Assembly: GCF_000719775.1 (NCBI RefSeq)
Contig: NZ_JOHR01000002.1
Location: 186,001-250,000 of the forward strand
Direction of reading: 5' to 3'
Source of the DNA: Streptomyces sp. NRRL F-5135
Lineage (GTDB): Bacteria; Actinomycetota; Actinomycetes; Streptomycetales; Streptomycetaceae
DNA: 64,000 nucleotides
Part shown: one piece after another, positions 37,456-46,934 of the stretch
Position numbering within the stretch: position 1 is the first letter of the stretch
Layout of the letters: each line of letters opens with the position of its first letter
The notes under the pieces: model-generated
Database searches by the model: none
What the model was told of the DNA's origin: nothing
What the model saw: the letters and a program-made list of their open reading frames with translations, nothing else
Translations under genes and position numbers: made by a program

Positions 37456-37911
37456 ATGGCGGAGAGCAAGCCGCTGCGCGTCCACAACCTCCGTCCTGCC
37501 CCGGGCGCCAAGACCGCCAAGACCCGTGTCGGTCGTGGTGAGGCGTCCAAGGGTAAGACCGCAGGTCGTGGTACCAAGGGCACCAAGGCCCGTTACCAGG
37601 TTCCGGAGCGCTTCGAGGGTGGGCAGATGCCCCTCCACATGCGGCTCCCGAAGCTCAAGGGCTTCAAGAACCCGTTCCGCACCGAGTACCAGGTGGTGAA
37701 CCTGGACAAGCTCGCGAGCCTCTACCCCGAAGGGGGCGAGGTCACGGTGGCCGACCTGGTCGCCAAGGGCGCGGTGCGCAAGAACAGCCTCGTCAAGGTC
37801 CTGGGCCAGGGCGAGATCTCCGTCGCGGTGCAGGTGTCGGTCGACGCCGTGTCCGGCTCCGCCAAGGAGAAGATCACCGCCGTCGGCGGTACCGTCACCG
37901 AGCTCGTCTGA
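37456..37911 (+). CDS. rplO: 50S ribosomal protein L15
   Basis: A 151-residue protein from ATG 37456. The Gly/Lys/Arg-rich N-terminal arm that penetrates 23S rRNA is seen in [20 protein letters not shown] and [20 protein letters not shown]. The globular domain has [20 protein letters not shown] and [20 protein letters not shown]. It is followed by an attenuator-like hairpin and the 274-nt gap before secY. Confidence 0.97.
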   Translation: MAESKPLRVHNLRPAPGAKTAKTRVGRGEASKGKTAGRGTKGTKARYQVPERFEGGQMPLHMRLPKLKGFKNPFRTEYQVVNLDKLASLYPEGGEVTVADLVAKGAVRKNSLVKVLGQGEISVAVQVSVDAVSGSAKEKITAVGGTVTELV

Positions 37912-37936
37912 GACAACTCGATGGCTTGAACATCCG

Positions 37937-37970
37937 ACCGGGGATGCCTCTCAATCGGGGCATCCCCGGT
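37937..37970 (+). terminator. Hairpin after rplO
   Basis: ACCGGGGATGCC (37937-37948) pairs with GGCATCCCCGGT (37959-37970), a perfect 12 bp, followed by TGGTCGTT. It may partly terminate before secY. Confidence 0.65.
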
Positions 37971-38031
37971 TGGTCGTTCCAAGGGGGGCACTGTCGCCGG
38001 TAAGGTGGCGTGCATTGTTGCTGTAATGAAG

Positions 38032-38068
38032 CCGGAGGCTCGCCTCCGGACCGGGGGTTCGCCCCCGG
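38032..38068 (+). repeat. Two adjacent 7-bp hairpins upstream of secY
   Basis: CCGGAGG/CCTCCGG (38032-38038 with 38043-38049, loop CTCG) is followed one base later by CCGGGGG/CCCCCGG (38051-38057 with 38062-38068, loop TTCG). The second element plus CCCCCG resembles a short dispersed streptomycete intergenic sequence. They would fold in the secY leader. Confidence 0.6.
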
Positions 38069-38185
38069 ACCCCCGCCGCGCGGCGCGTCCGCAAGGTTTC
38101 GCCGCGCGGTTCCGCTTGTTCCGTATCCGTCGAACCTCAAGACCGTCACCTCTGACGCGACAGCGCGGGGGTCGCAGGAGGCACC

Positions 38186-39505
38186 GTGCTCACCGCGTTC
38201 GCCCGGGCGTTCAAGACGCCCGACCTGCGCAAGAAGCTGCTCTTCACGCTGGGCATCATCGTGCTCTACCGGCTCGGGGCGCATGTCCCGGTCCCCGGTG
38301 TGAGTTACGAGAACGTCCAGATCTGTGTCGACGCGGCCCAGAAGGGCAACAACAGCCTGTTCGGCCTCGTGAACATGTTCAGCGGCGGGGCGCTGCTCCA
38401 GATCACGATCTTCGCGCTCGGCATCATGCCGTACATCACCGCGAGCATCATCCTCCAGCTGCTGACCGTGGTCATCCCGCGGCTGGAGGCCCTCAAGAAG
38501 GAGGGGCAGTCCGGCCAGGCCAAGATCACCCAGTACACCCGTTACCTGACGGTGGCCCTCGCGGTGCTCCAGGGCACCGGCCTGGTCGCCACCGCCCGCA
38601 GCGGCGCGCTGTTCAGCGGCTGCCCGGTGGCCTCGGAGATCGTGCCCGACCAGTCGATCTTCGTCACCGTCACCATGGTGATCACCATGACCGCGGGCAC
38701 CGCGGCCGTCATGTGGCTCGGTGAGCTGATCACCGACCGCGGCATCGGCAACGGCATGTCCATCCTGATGTTCATCTCGATCGCGGCCGGCTTCCCCGGC
38801 GCCCTGTGGGCCATCAAGCAGAGCGGCACGCTCGCCAAGGGCTGGATCGAGTTCGGCACGGTCATCCTGATCGGCTTCGTCATGGTGGCGCTGGTGGTCT
38901 TCGTCGAGCAGGCCCAGCGCAGGATCCCCGTCCAGTACGCGAAGCGCATGATCGGCCGCCGCTCCTACGGCGGCACCTCGACCTACATCCCGCTCAAGGT
39001 CAACCAGGCGGGTGTGATCCCGGTCATCTTCGCGTCGTCCCTGCTCTACATCCCGGCCCTGGTCGCGCAGTTCTCCAACACGAACGCCGGCTGGAAGACC
39101 TGGATCGAGGCGCACTTCGTCAAGGGCGACCACCCGTACTACATCGCCTCGTACTTCCTCCTGATCGTTTTCTTCGCGTTCTTCTACGTGGCCATCTCGT
39201 TCAACCCCGAAGAAGTCGCGGACAACATGAAGAAGTATGGTGGCTTCATCCCGGGTATCCGGGCAGGTCGGCCGACCGCCGAGTACCTGAGCTACGTGCT
39301 CAACAGGATCACTTGGCCGGGCTCGCTGTACCTGGGGCTGATCGCTCTTGTTCCGACGATGGCGTTGGCGGGCTTCGGCGGTGCGAACCAGAACTTCCCG
39401 TTCGGCGGGACGAGCATCCTGATCATCGTGGGTGTGGGTCTGGAGACCGTGAAGCAGATCGAGAGCCAGCTTCAGCAGCGCAACTATGAAGGGTTCCTCC
39501 GCTGA
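38186..39505 (+). CDS. secY: Preprotein translocase subunit SecY
   Basis: A 439-residue channel subunit with about ten transmembrane helices, starting at GTG 38186 with GGAGG upstream. The first span is KKLLFTLGIIVLYRLG; the plug/TM2 region is FSGGALLQITIFALGIMPYI and TASIILQLLTVVIPRLEALK. The cytosolic loop has QRRIPVQYAKRMIGRRSYGG, TM7 KVNQAGVIPVIFASSLLYIP, and the C-terminus YVAISFNPEEVADNMKKYGG. It pairs with SecE (990) in the membrane. Its stop overlaps adk (TGATG). Confidence 0.98.
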   Translation: MLTAFARAFKTPDLRKKLLFTLGIIVLYRLGAHVPVPGVSYENVQICVDAAQKGNNSLFGLVNMFSGGALLQITIFALGIMPYITASIILQLLTVVIPRLEALKKEGQSGQAKITQYTRYLTVALAVLQGTGLVATARSGALFSGCPVASEIVPDQSIFVTVTMVITMTAGTAAVMWLGELITDRGIGNGMSILMFISIAAGFPGALWAIKQSGTLAKGWIEFGTVILIGFVMVALVVFVEQAQRRIPVQYAKRMIGRRSYGGTSTYIPLKVNQAGVIPVIFASSLLYIPALVAQFSNTNAGWKTWIEAHFVKGDHPYYIASYFLLIVFFAFFYVAISFNPEEVADNMKKYGGFIPGIRAGRPTAEYLSYVLNRITWPGSLYLGLIALVPTMALAGFGGANQNFPFGGTSILIIVGVGLETVKQIESQLQQRNYEGFLR

Positions 39506-40173
39506 TGCGAATCGTCCTCGTCGGACCGCCCGGTGCCGGCAAGGGAACGCAGGCCGCGTACCTCGCCAAGAACCTGTCGATCCCGCACATCTCCACGGGT
39601 GACCTCTTCCGCGCCAACATCAGCCAGGGCACGCCCCTCGGCAAGCAGGCGAAGGCGTACATGGACGCCGGGAACCTGGTGCCCGACGAGGTCACCATCG
39701 CGATGGCGCAGGACCGCATGGCCCAGCCCGACGCGGAGAACGGCTTCCTCCTGGACGGTTTCCCGCGCAACGTCTCGCAGGCCGAGGCGCTGGACCGGGC
39801 GCTGGCCGGTGACGGCGTGCACCTGGACGCGGTGCTCGACCTGGAGGTCCCCGAGGACGAGGTCGTCAAGCGGATCGCGGGCCGCCGCATCTGCCGGAAG
39901 AACAGCGCGCACGTCTTCCACGAGTCGTACAGCCCGCCCAAGGAGCCGGGCGTCTGCGACGCCTGCGGCGGTGAGCTGTACCAGCGGGACGACGACTCCG
40001 AGGCGACCGTACGGACCCGGCTCGAGGTCTACCACACGCAGACCGAGCCGATCATCGACCACTACAAGGCCCAGGGTCTGGTGGTCACCATCTCCGCGCT
40101 CGGCAAGGTCACCGAGGTGACCGAGCGCGCGATGGCGGCGCTGGAGCGGGCCGGGACCGCGCAGCAGAAGTAA
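39505..40173 (+). CDS. adk: Adenylate kinase
   Basis: A 222-residue nucleotide kinase converting AMP and ATP to two ADP. The P-loop is VGPPGAGKGTQA (residues 6-17), the AMP site ISTGDLFRANI, DGFPRNVSQAEAL, and the LID region starts RRICRKNSAHVFHESYSPP. The LID holds one CxxC (VCDACGG) and only one Cys in the first half, so zinc binding is incomplete or uses His. It is translationally coupled to secY, the conserved secY-adk-map-infA order. Confidence 0.97.
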   Translation: MRIVLVGPPGAGKGTQAAYLAKNLSIPHISTGDLFRANISQGTPLGKQAKAYMDAGNLVPDEVTIAMAQDRMAQPDAENGFLLDGFPRNVSQAEALDRALAGDGVHLDAVLDLEVPEDEVVKRIAGRRICRKNSAHVFHESYSPPKEPGVCDACGGELYQRDDDSEATVRTRLEVYHTQTEPIIDHYKAQGLVVTISALGKVTEVTERAMAALERAGTAQQK

Positions 40174-40230
40174 GGCGCCGAGGGGCCGCGGGGCCCGGCG
40201 GCGCACGCGCGAAGCATCCGCGTACGAACG

Positions 40231-40270
40231 ACTACGGCCGTGGCGCCTCAACGGGCACCACGGCCGTAGT
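40231..40270 (+). terminator. Terminator-like hairpin between adk and map
   Basis: ACTACGGCCGTGG (40231-40243) pairs perfectly with CCACGGCCGTAGT (40258-40270) over 13 bp, followed by CTTGG. It may attenuate transcription into map. Confidence 0.65.
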
Positions 40271-40335
40271 CTTGGCCAAAGCGTGACGCCCTACCGGGGG
40301 CGTCCTGGTCGCCGCAGAAGGTGGAAGGCACAGAC

Positions 40336-41178
40336 ATGGGCATGGTGGAGATCAAGACTCCCGAGCAGATCGCGAAGATGCGCGAGGCGGGACTGGTCGT
40401 CGCCGCCGTGCACGCGGCCACCGCGGAGGCCGCCGTGCCGGGCGCCACCACCAAGGACCTGGACCAGATCGCCCGCAAGGTGCTGGCCGACCACGGCGCG
40501 AAGCCGAACTTCCTCGGCTACGGCGGCTTCCCCGCGACCATCTGCACCTCGGTCAACGAGGTCGTCGTGCACGGCATCCCGGACGACGAGACAGTGCTCA
40601 AGGACGGCGACATCATCTCCGTCGACGCGGGCGCCATCATCGACGGCTGGCACGGCGACGCGGCCTTCACCGCGTTCGTCGGCACCGGCCACGCCCCGGA
40701 GCTGGTCGAGCTGTCCCGGGTGACCGAGGAGTCGATGTGGGCCGGCATCGCGGCCATGCGGGGCGGCAACCGGCTGGTGGACATCTCCCGCGCCATCGAG
40801 ACGTACGTCCGCCGCCAGCCGCGCCCGGGCGGCGGCAAGTACGGGATCATCGAGGAGTACGGCGGTCACGGCATCGGCTCCCAGATGCACATGGACCCGC
40901 ACCTGCTGAACTACGTCACGCGCAAGCGCGGCAAGGGCCCGCGCCTGGTCCCGGGCCTCTGCCTGGCCATCGAGCCCATGATCTCGCTCGGTACGGCGAA
41001 GACGAAGGTGCTGGCGGACGAGTGGACGGTCGTCACGACCGACGGCTCCTGGTCCTCGCACTGGGAGCACTCGGTGGCGCTCACGGAGGAGGGCCCGCTG
41101 GTGCTCACCGCGCCGGACGGCGGCAGGGCCAGGCTGGCGGAGCTGGGCGTGACGGCGGCGCCGGACCCGCTGGCATAG
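40336..41178 (+). CDS. map: Type I methionine aminopeptidase
   Basis: A 280-residue cytosolic metalloenzyme that removes the initiator Met. Start candidates are GTG 40321, ATG 40336 and ATG 40342; 40336 has GGAAGG at the best distance. Metal ligands of the pita-bread fold are visible: Asp in ISVDAGAI and HGDAAF, His in YGGHGIGSQMH, Glu in LAIEPM and Glu in WSSHWEHSVAL. Also HGIPDDETVLKDGDI. It sits between adk and infA as in most Gram-positives. Confidence 0.96.
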   Translation: MGMVEIKTPEQIAKMREAGLVVAAVHAATAEAAVPGATTKDLDQIARKVLADHGAKPNFLGYGGFPATICTSVNEVVVHGIPDDETVLKDGDIISVDAGAIIDGWHGDAAFTAFVGTGHAPELVELSRVTEESMWAGIAAMRGGNRLVDISRAIETYVRRQPRPGGGKYGIIEEYGGHGIGSQMHMDPHLLNYVTRKRGKGPRLVPGLCLAIEPMISLGTAKTKVLADEWTVVTTDGSWSSHWEHSVALTEEGPLVLTAPDGGRARLAELGVTAAPDPLA

Positions 41179-41275
41179 GGCCCGCCCCGCCGGCGTACCG
41201 GGCCGGGAGTCGTCCGCATAAGGATCTCCCGCGCTGGGCACACTTCCCTGATTCGTCTTTTCGAGTGTGCTGCCG

Positions 41276-41281
41276 TAGACT
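41276..41281 (+). promoter_or_regulatory. Candidate -10 of an infA promoter
   Basis: TAGACT lies 80 nt upstream of infA in the 183-nt map-infA gap. The best -35 18 nt upstream (TTCGTC) is weak. Placed mainly because streptomycete infA commonly has its own promoter. Confidence 0.35.
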
Positions 41282-41361
41282 GACGCGTCGGTTCTGGTGT
41301 ACCCGTATGTCCGTATGCGGCTGCCGGAGTCGATCAAGGTAGCCGATTCGAAGGGCGAAGC

Positions 41362-41583
41362 GTGGCCAAGAAGCAAGGTGCCATCGAAATTGAGGGCACC
41401 GTGATCGAGTCCCTCCCGAACGCCATGTTCAAGGTGGAGCTCCAGAACGGTCACAAGGTCCTCGCGCACATCAGCGGCAAGATGCGGATGCACTACATCC
41501 GGATCCTCCCCGATGACCGGGTCGTGGTGGAGCTCTCTCCGTACGACCTGACGCGTGGCCGGATCGTCTACCGATACAAGTAG
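41362..41583 (+). CDS. infA: Translation initiation factor IF-1
   Basis: A 73-residue single S1/OB-fold protein from GTG 41362. [40 protein letters not shown] and [20 protein letters not shown] cover most of the chain. It blocks the A site during initiation. Followed by rpmJ 58 nt downstream, the conserved order. Confidence 0.98.
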   Translation: MAKKQGAIEIEGTVIESLPNAMFKVELQNGHKVLAHISGKMRMHYIRILPDDRVVVELSPYDLTRGRIVYRYK

Positions 41584-41641
41584 ATCTTGCCGACGTCCCC
41601 TCGCGGGGGGCGTCCGCACTGACCCGGAGAACCTCAATCCC

Positions 41642-41755
41642 ATGAAGGTCAAGCCGAGCGTCAAGAAGATCTGCGACAAGTGCAAGGTGATCCGCCGCCA
41701 CGGCCGGGTCATGGTCATCTGCGACAACCTGCGCCACAAGCAGCGCCAGGGCTGA
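41642..41755 (+). CDS. rpmJ: 50S ribosomal protein L36, zinc-binding type
   Basis: A 37-residue protein with [20 protein letters not shown] and [15 protein letters not shown]. Cys11, Cys14, Cys27 and His32 form the zinc site, so it is the C+ paralogue. Too short to stand out by length, but sequence and position after infA are decisive. Confidence 0.97.
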   Translation: MKVKPSVKKICDKCKVIRRHGRVMVICDNLRHKQRQG

Positions 41756-41970
41756 CGCACGTACGACCGCCTGCCTTCAGCAGAACTTCGCGCGACGCGA
41801 GCAACATCGTAAATACGCAGTGTCCGACAGCCGTACACCGGCGGTCGACACCTCCGGCGGAGGCCGGAGACCCGGGCCACCGGTCCCGTCCCGTTCACGC
41901 TTCGGGCGTCCGGCACGGTCCCCGGGACAGAGACTGCGGAAGACCTCCGAATCAATCCCAGGAGCCATGA

Positions 41971-42351
41971 ATGGCACGCCTCGCAGGCGTTGACCTCCCG
42001 CGCGACAAGCGCGTCGAGGTCGCCCTCACCTACGTCTTCGGTATCGGGCGCACCCGGTCCAAGGAGACCCTCGCCGCCACCGGTGTGAGCCCGGACACCC
42101 GGGTCCGCGACCTCGCCGAGGAAGACCTCGTCAAGATCCGCGAGTACGTGGACGCGAACCTCAAGACCGAGGGTGACCTCCGTCGCGAGATCGCCGCCGA
42201 CATCCGCCGCAAGGTCGAGATCGGCTGCTACCAGGGTCTGCGTCACCGCCGCGGCCTGCCGGTGCACGGTCAGCGCACCAGCACGAACGCCCGTACCCGC
42301 AAGGGTCCGCGTCGCGCCATCGCCGGTAAGAAGAAGCCGGGCAAGAAGTAG
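41971..42351 (+). CDS. rpsM: 30S ribosomal protein S13
   Basis: A 126-residue 30S head protein. [60 protein letters not shown] and [20 protein letters not shown] are all family hallmarks, followed by a basic tail [16 protein letters not shown] that contacts P-site tRNA. CCAGGAG precedes the ATG. First gene of the alpha group; rpsD is absent from this cluster, as is usual in Streptomyces. Confidence 0.98.
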   Translation: MARLAGVDLPRDKRVEVALTYVFGIGRTRSKETLAATGVSPDTRVRDLAEEDLVKIREYVDANLKTEGDLRREIAADIRRKVEIGCYQGLRHRRGLPVHGQRTSTNARTRKGPRRAIAGKKKPGKK

Positions 42352-42417
42352 TCCTCAGCGACACGCCACCAGCGGTCTTCGCTGTAGGACCGACCACCTC
42401 CACGCAGGAGTAAAGAC

Positions 42418-42822
42418 ATGCCTCCTAAGGGCCGTCAGGGCGCAGCCAAGAAGGTGCGCCGCAAGGAAAAGAAGAACGTCGCTCACGGGCACGCCCACAT
42501 CAAGAGCACGTTCAACAACACGATCGTCTCGATCACCGACCCCACGGGCAATGTGATCTCCTGGGCCTCGGCCGGCCACGTCGGCTTCAAGGGCTCGCGC
42601 AAGTCCACCCCCTTCGCCGCGCAGATGGCCGCCGAGTCGGCCGCCCGCCGCGCGCAGGAGCACGGCATGCGCAAGGTCGACGTCTTCGTCAAGGGTCCCG
42701 GCTCCGGCCGTGAGACCGCGATCCGCTCGCTCCAGGCCACCGGCCTGGAGGTGGGCTCGATCCAGGACGTCACCCCCACCCCGCACAACGGGTGCCGGCC
42801 GCCGAAGCGCCGCCGCGTCTGA
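42418..42822 (+). CDS. rpsK: 30S ribosomal protein S11
   Basis: A 134-residue platform protein. It has [60 protein letters not shown] and the C-terminal [17 protein letters not shown]. The last 36 bp including the stop region are repeated intact about 101 bp downstream (42889-42924), suggesting a duplication or insertion scar. ACGCAGGAG supplies the RBS. Confidence 0.98.
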   Translation: MPPKGRQGAAKKVRRKEKKNVAHGHAHIKSTFNNTIVSITDPTGNVISWASAGHVGFKGSRKSTPFAAQMAAESAARRAQEHGMRKVDVFVKGPGSGRETAIRSLQATGLEVGSIQDVTPTPHNGCRPPKRRRV

Positions 42823-42823
42823 C
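42788..42823 (+). repeat. Direct repeat copy 1, 3' end of rpsK
   Basis: This 36-bp segment encodes the last residues [10 protein letters not shown] of S11 and its stop codon. It is repeated without change at 42889-42924. Confidence 0.9.
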
Positions 42824-42859
42824 GTCCGGCCCGCCTCGGCGGGGTGTCCGGCTGGGGGT

Positions 42860-42877
42860 GTGGGGGTCGTCCCCCAC
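42860..42877 (+). terminator. Small hairpin between the rpsK repeats
   Basis: GTGGGGG (42860-42866) pairs with CCCCCAC (42871-42877) around TCGT. It lies inside the 65-bp spacer between the two direct repeats and may be the original rpsK terminator. Confidence 0.5.
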
Positions 42878-42888
42878 AAGATCGCAGT

Positions 42889-42924
42889 ACGGGTGCCGGC
42901 CGCCGAAGCGCCGCCGCGTCTGAC
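42889..42924 (+). repeat. Direct repeat copy 2 of the rpsK 3' end
   Basis: Exact copy of 42788-42823, not part of any gene. Gene-end repeats are typical of att sites left by integration at the 3' end of a conserved gene, but a plain tandem duplication is equally possible. Confidence 0.9.
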
Positions 42925-42955
42925 TCTGTTCCCCTCGTAGAGGGGGACGGCTCGC

Positions 42956-42987
42956 GGGCGGCACGGCGCTTCGGTGCCGTGCCGCCC
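42956..42987 (+). terminator. UUCG-capped hairpin before rpoA
   Basis: A 14-bp stem with one wobble (42956-42969 with 42974-42987) closes a TTCG tetraloop. Its presence between rpsK and rpoA suggests rpoA may have some independent expression. Confidence 0.75.
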
Positions 42988-43043
42988 GTACCCTTGTTTC
43001 CGTTGGCATCAAATAGCGGGTGCCAAGACTGGAGGACCGCACC

Positions 43044-44066
43044 ATGCTTATCGCTCAGCGTCCGTCGTTGACCGAAGAGGTCGTCGACGAGTACCGCTCC
43101 CGGTTCGTGATCGAGCCGCTGGAGCCCGGCTTCGGCTACACGCTCGGCAACTCTCTCCGCCGTACGCTCCTCTCCTCGATCCCCGGTGCCGCCGTCACCA
43201 GCATCCGGATCGACGGGGTCCTGCACGAGTTCACCACCGTGCCGGGCGTCAAGGAGGACGTCACCGACCTGATCCTCAACATCAAGCAGCTGGTCGTCTC
43301 CTCGGAGCACGACGAGCCGGTCGTGATGTACCTGCGCAAGCAGGGCCCGGGTCTGGTCACCGCCGCCGACATCGCCCCGCCGGCCGGCGTCGAGGTCCAC
43401 AACCCGGACCTCGTCCTCGCCACCCTGAACGGCAAGGGCAAGCTGGAGATGGAGCTGACCGTCGAGCGCGGTCGCGGCTACGTCTCCGCCGTCCAGAACA
43501 AGCAGGTGGGCCAGGAGATCGGCCGGATCCCGGTCGACTCCATCTACTCCCCGGTGCTCAAGGTCACGTACAAGGTCGAGGCGACCCGTGTCGAGCAGCG
43601 CACCGACTTCGACAAGCTGATCGTCGACGTCGAGACCAAGCAGGCCATGCGGCCGCGCGACGCCATGGCGTCCGCCGGCAAGACGCTGGTCGAGCTGTTC
43701 GGTCTGGCGCGCGAGCTCAACATCGACGCCGAGGGCATCGACATGGGCCCGTCGCCGACGGACGCCGCGCTCGCCGCCGACCTGGCGCTGCCGATCGAGG
43801 AGCTGGAGCTCACGGTCCGCTCGTACAACTGCCTCAAGCGCGAGGGTATCCACTCCGTGGGTGAGCTGGTGGCGCGTTCCGAGGCCGACCTGCTCGACAT
43901 CCGCAACTTCGGCGCGAAGTCGATCGACGAGGTCAAGGCGAAGCTGGCCGGCATGGGCCTGGCGCTCAAGGACAGCCCGCCCGGATTCGACCCCACGGCC
44001 GCAGCGGACGCGTTCGGCGCGGACGACGACGCGGACGCGGGCTTCGTGGAGACCGAGCAGTACTGA
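43044..44066 (+). CDS. rpoA: DNA-directed RNA polymerase alpha subunit
   Basis: A 340-residue protein from ATG 43044 with GGAGG 9 nt upstream. The N-terminal dimerisation domain contains [20 protein letters not shown] and [20 protein letters not shown]. The C-terminal domain that binds UP elements and activators has [20 protein letters not shown] and [20 protein letters not shown]. An acidic tail ends FVETEQY. It seeds assembly of RNA polymerase with RpoB and RpoC, encoded 30 kb upstream. Confidence 0.98.
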   Translation: MLIAQRPSLTEEVVDEYRSRFVIEPLEPGFGYTLGNSLRRTLLSSIPGAAVTSIRIDGVLHEFTTVPGVKEDVTDLILNIKQLVVSSEHDEPVVMYLRKQGPGLVTAADIAPPAGVEVHNPDLVLATLNGKGKLEMELTVERGRGYVSAVQNKQVGQEIGRIPVDSIYSPVLKVTYKVEATRVEQRTDFDKLIVDVETKQAMRPRDAMASAGKTLVELFGLARELNIDAEGIDMGPSPTDAALAADLALPIEELELTVRSYNCLKREGIHSVGELVARSEADLLDIRNFGAKSIDEVKAKLAGMGLALKDSPPGFDPTAAADAFGADDDADAGFVETEQY

Positions 44067-44170
44067 AACACCTCCGGAGCGTCAGCTCCGGGTTCCGGCG
44101 GGTAATCGCCCGTCCGGGAACTGACACCGGTACCTGATACGGCCGGTGCAGATACGAAGGAGTCACACCC

Positions 44171-44701
44171 ATGCCGAAGCCCACCAAGGGTGCCCGTCTG
44201 GGCGGCAGCGCCGCGCACGAGAAGCTGCTCCTCGCGAACCTCGCGAAGGCGCTCTTCGAGCACGGCCGCATCACCACGACCGAGGCCAAGGCCCGCCGCC
44301 TGCGCCCCGTCGCGGAGCGCTTCATCACCAAGGCGAAGAAGGGCGACATCCACAACCGTCGCCAGGTGCTGCGGTCGATCACGGACAAGAGCGTCGTGCA
44401 CACGCTCTTCACCGAGATCGCCCCGCGCTACGAGAACCGCCCCGGTGGTTACACGCGCATCACCAAGATCGGCAACCGTCGTGGCGACAACGCCCCGATG
44501 GCGGTCATCGAGCTGGTCGAGGCCCTGACCGTGGCCCAGCAGGCCACCGGTGAGGCCGAGGCCGCGACGAAGCGCGCGGTCAAGGAGGACGCCCTCAAGA
44601 AGGACGAGGCTCCGGCCGAGACCGTCGAGGACGCCGCTCCGGCCGAGGCGGAGGCCGACGCCGAGGACGCCAAGGACGCGGCCGGGTCCAAGGACGCCTG
44701 A
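44171..44701 (+). CDS. rplQ: 50S ribosomal protein L17
   Basis: A 176-residue protein. The conserved first 120 residues include [40 protein letters not shown] and [21 protein letters not shown] long acidic Ala/Glu/Asp tail (about residues 135-176) is typical of streptomycetes. GAAGGAG precedes the ATG. Last ribosomal gene of the alpha group. Confidence 0.97.
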   Translation: MPKPTKGARLGGSAAHEKLLLANLAKALFEHGRITTTEAKARRLRPVAERFITKAKKGDIHNRRQVLRSITDKSVVHTLFTEIAPRYENRPGGYTRITKIGNRRGDNAPMAVIELVEALTVAQQATGEAEAATKRAVKEDALKKDEAPAETVEDAAPAEAEADAEDAKDAAGSKDA

Positions 44702-44744
44702 GCGTTCCGGGACGCCTGACCGGTATCGAACCGACGGCTGACGG

Positions 44745-44776
44745 ACGGGCCCGCTCCCTCACGGGGGCGGGCCCGT
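44745..44776 (+). terminator. Terminator after rplQ
   Basis: A 14-bp stem with one wobble (44745-44758 with 44763-44776) encloses TCAC, followed by TTCG. Confidence 0.75.
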
Positions 44777-44799
44777 TTCGCCGTGAAAGGAGCCACGAG

Positions 44800-45687
44800 G
44801 TGGACGAGGTGCACGAGGTGAACGACGGCGTCCACGGCCCGGCGGCCGGGCACGTCCGGGTGCGGCTGGACCTCGGCTACGACGGCAGGGACTTCTCCGG
44901 GTGGGCCCGGCAGACCAGCCGGCGCACGGTCCAGGGGGAGATCGAGGACGCGCTGCGTACGGTGACGCGGTCCGCGCGCCGCTACGAGCTGACCGTCGCC
45001 GGCCGCACCGACGCGGGTGTGCACGCGCGCGGCCAGGTGGCCCACGTCGACCTGCCCGAGGACGTCTGGGCCGAGCACCGCGAGAAGCTGCTGAGGCGGC
45101 TCGCGGGGCGGCTGAGCCACGACGTACGCGTCTGGCGCGTCGCCGAGGCACCGGCGGGCTTCGACGCCCGGTTCTCGGCCGTCTGGCGGCGCTACGCGTA
45201 CCGGGTGGTGGACCAGCCGGGCGGGGTCGACCCGCTGCTGCGCGGCCACGTGCTCTGGCACGACTGGCCGCTGGACGTCGCGGCGATGAACGCGGCGTCG
45301 GCGGGGCTGCTCGGGGAGCACGACTTCGCGGCGTACTGCAAGAAGCGCGACGGTGCCACGACCATCCGCACGCTCCAGCGGCTGGAGTGGGAGCGGGACG
45401 CGCACGGGGTGATCACCGCGACCGTGCGGGCCGACGCCTTCTGCCACAACATGGTGCGCTCGCTGGTCGGCGCGCTGCTGTTCGTGGGGGACGGGCACCG
45501 GCCGGTGGACTGGCCGGCGAAGGTGCTGGCGGCGGGTGTGCGGGACTCGGCGGTCCACGTCGTACGGCCGCACGGGCTGACGCTGGAGGAGGTCGGCTAC
45601 CCGGCGGACGACCTGCTGGCGGCGCGCAACCGGGAGGCGCGCAACAAGCGGACGCTGGGCGGCGGGCCGGGACCGGGCTGCTGCTGA
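44800..45687 (+). CDS. truA: tRNA pseudouridine(38-40) synthase TruA
   Basis: A 295-residue enzyme from GTG 44800 with AAAGGAG 7 nt upstream. It isomerises uridines 38-40 in the tRNA anticodon arm. The catalytic Asp lies in [19 protein letters not shown]. Other TruA features are [53 protein letters not shown] and [19 protein letters not shown]. It follows rplQ as in many Gram-positives. The C-terminal 40 residues are Arg/Gly-rich and variable. Confidence 0.95.
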   Translation: MDEVHEVNDGVHGPAAGHVRVRLDLGYDGRDFSGWARQTSRRTVQGEIEDALRTVTRSARRYELTVAGRTDAGVHARGQVAHVDLPEDVWAEHREKLLRRLAGRLSHDVRVWRVAEAPAGFDARFSAVWRRYAYRVVDQPGGVDPLLRGHVLWHDWPLDVAAMNAASAGLLGEHDFAAYCKKRDGATTIRTLQRLEWERDAHGVITATVRADAFCHNMVRSLVGALLFVGDGHRPVDWPAKVLAAGVRDSAVHVVRPHGLTLEEVGYPADDLLAARNREARNKRTLGGGPGPGCC

Positions 45688-45838
45688 CCGGCCGCCGGCC
45701 CGGCCCCCGGGCGGAGGCGGTACGTTCCCGCGCGCGTGCCTTTCGGCGTATCGGCGTATGCCGCTTCCGCGTACGGCCGCTTCCGCGTACGGCCCCCCCT
45801 GCGCGGGCCGTCGCGGCCCGGCGCCGCGTCCGTGGCCG

Positions 45839-46840
45839 CTACCGGCTCACCGGAGCCGTCGCCGCCGCGGACGCCTGCGCCTTGCCGCGGGCCACGATCT
45901 GACGGAACGTGAACTCGGCGATGTCGTCACCGGCCGTGAAGACCGGCTTGTCCGAGGTCGTGACGTTCCTGCCACTGGTCCAGCCGGCCACCGTGAAGTA
46001 CACGTACCGGCCGTAGGAGTTGGTGGTCTTGCGGCAGACCGAGGGGGCCCGGCAGAAGGTCGGCACGTCCTCGCCCGACAGGGAGGCGATGCCGCCGTTC
46101 GCCTGGTCCTTGGCCTTCAGCGCCTGCGCCTCCTGGGGGAAGAGCGCGACTCCGACGGTGACGGCGACCCCGTCCTTGCTGTACGTGGCGCGTATGACCT
46201 CGTCGCAGCTGTTGGCGGCGAGGATGGAACCGAGCGAACCCTGGGCGGCCGCCGCGCAGTTGGTGGTGGTCGTCGTCGGGCCCTTCTCGTAGGCGCGCCC
46301 GCCCATGGTGAGCTTCCGGCCGGGGTAGAGCGTGTCGGCGCCGATCGGGGCCCTGTCCTTGTCCGCGCTGGAGACGAAGTCCTTGGGGTCCGGCGGGGGC
46401 AGCGGGTCGGCGGAGGGGAAGGCGGGCCCGGAGGCGCCGCTCTCGTCGGGCAGTATCTCGCCCGCCGTGGGCAGTTCGCTGCCGCTCGCGCCGGTGGCCC
46501 GGTTCTTGCCGTTGTCGTTCGTGGACACCACGGCGGTGGCCACGATCGCGGCGACGGTGACGGTCGCGAGCGCGCCGCCGCCGATCAGCATCCAGCGCTT
46601 GCGGCGGGTGCGTTGCGCGGTGGCGTCGGCCATCGCGGCCCAGTCCGGGGTGTTGTGCGCGTCGCGCGATTCATAGGTGTCGCGCGAGGTGAACGGGTCC
46701 TGGCCGTAGGGATCCTGCTGTCCGTAGGAAGGATCCTGCGGTCCGTAGGGAGTCTGCCGGCCGTAGGGGCCCGGTCCGTACGGGTCATCTCCTGGAGAAC
46801 CGGGGCCGCCCCAGGAGGGCCCCCCTTGCCCAAAGCTCAT
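45839..46840 (-). CDS. Putative secreted/membrane protein with a Pro/Gly/Tyr-rich cytoplasmic head
   Basis: A 333-residue protein from ATG 46840. Residues 1-60 form a Gly/Pro/Tyr/Gln-rich region with repeated DPYGPGPYG and YGQQDPYGQDPF motifs. After a basic stop (RTRRKRW) one transmembrane helix (MLIGGGALATVTVAAIVATA) leads to an external domain with five Cys (NCAAAAQGS, NSCDEVIRATYS, PTFCRAPSVCRKT). The domain is not assigned, but the type II topology with a disordered head is common in streptomycetes. It is divergent from the ABC-F gene. Confidence 0.75.
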   Translation of the reverse strand: MSFGQGGPSWGGPGSPGDDPYGPGPYGRQTPYGPQDPSYGQQDPYGQDPFTSRDTYESRDAHNTPDWAAMADATAQRTRRKRWMLIGGGALATVTVAAIVATAVVSTNDNGKNRATGASGSELPTAGEILPDESGASGPAFPSADPLPPPDPKDFVSSADKDRAPIGADTLYPGRKLTMGGRAYEKGPTTTTTNCAAAAQGSLGSILAANSCDEVIRATYSKDGVAVTVGVALFPQEAQALKAKDQANGGIASLSGEDVPTFCRAPSVCRKTTNSYGRYVYFTVAGWTSGRNVTTSDKPVFTAGDDIAEFTFRQIVARGKAQASAAATAPVSR

Positions 46841-46934
46841 GCCGCGCAGTTTAAGGCCGCCGAGCCGTGCCCCGCGCCCCATGGGAGAGGAAACCGGTTG
46901 GGCGCCAGGGCCCTGTCGCCCCCACAATGCGGGC

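Noticed and set aside
40291..42267. A 658-codon minus-strand frame opposite map, infA and rpmJ
   Set aside because: Shadow of conserved essential genes; no RBS or domain.
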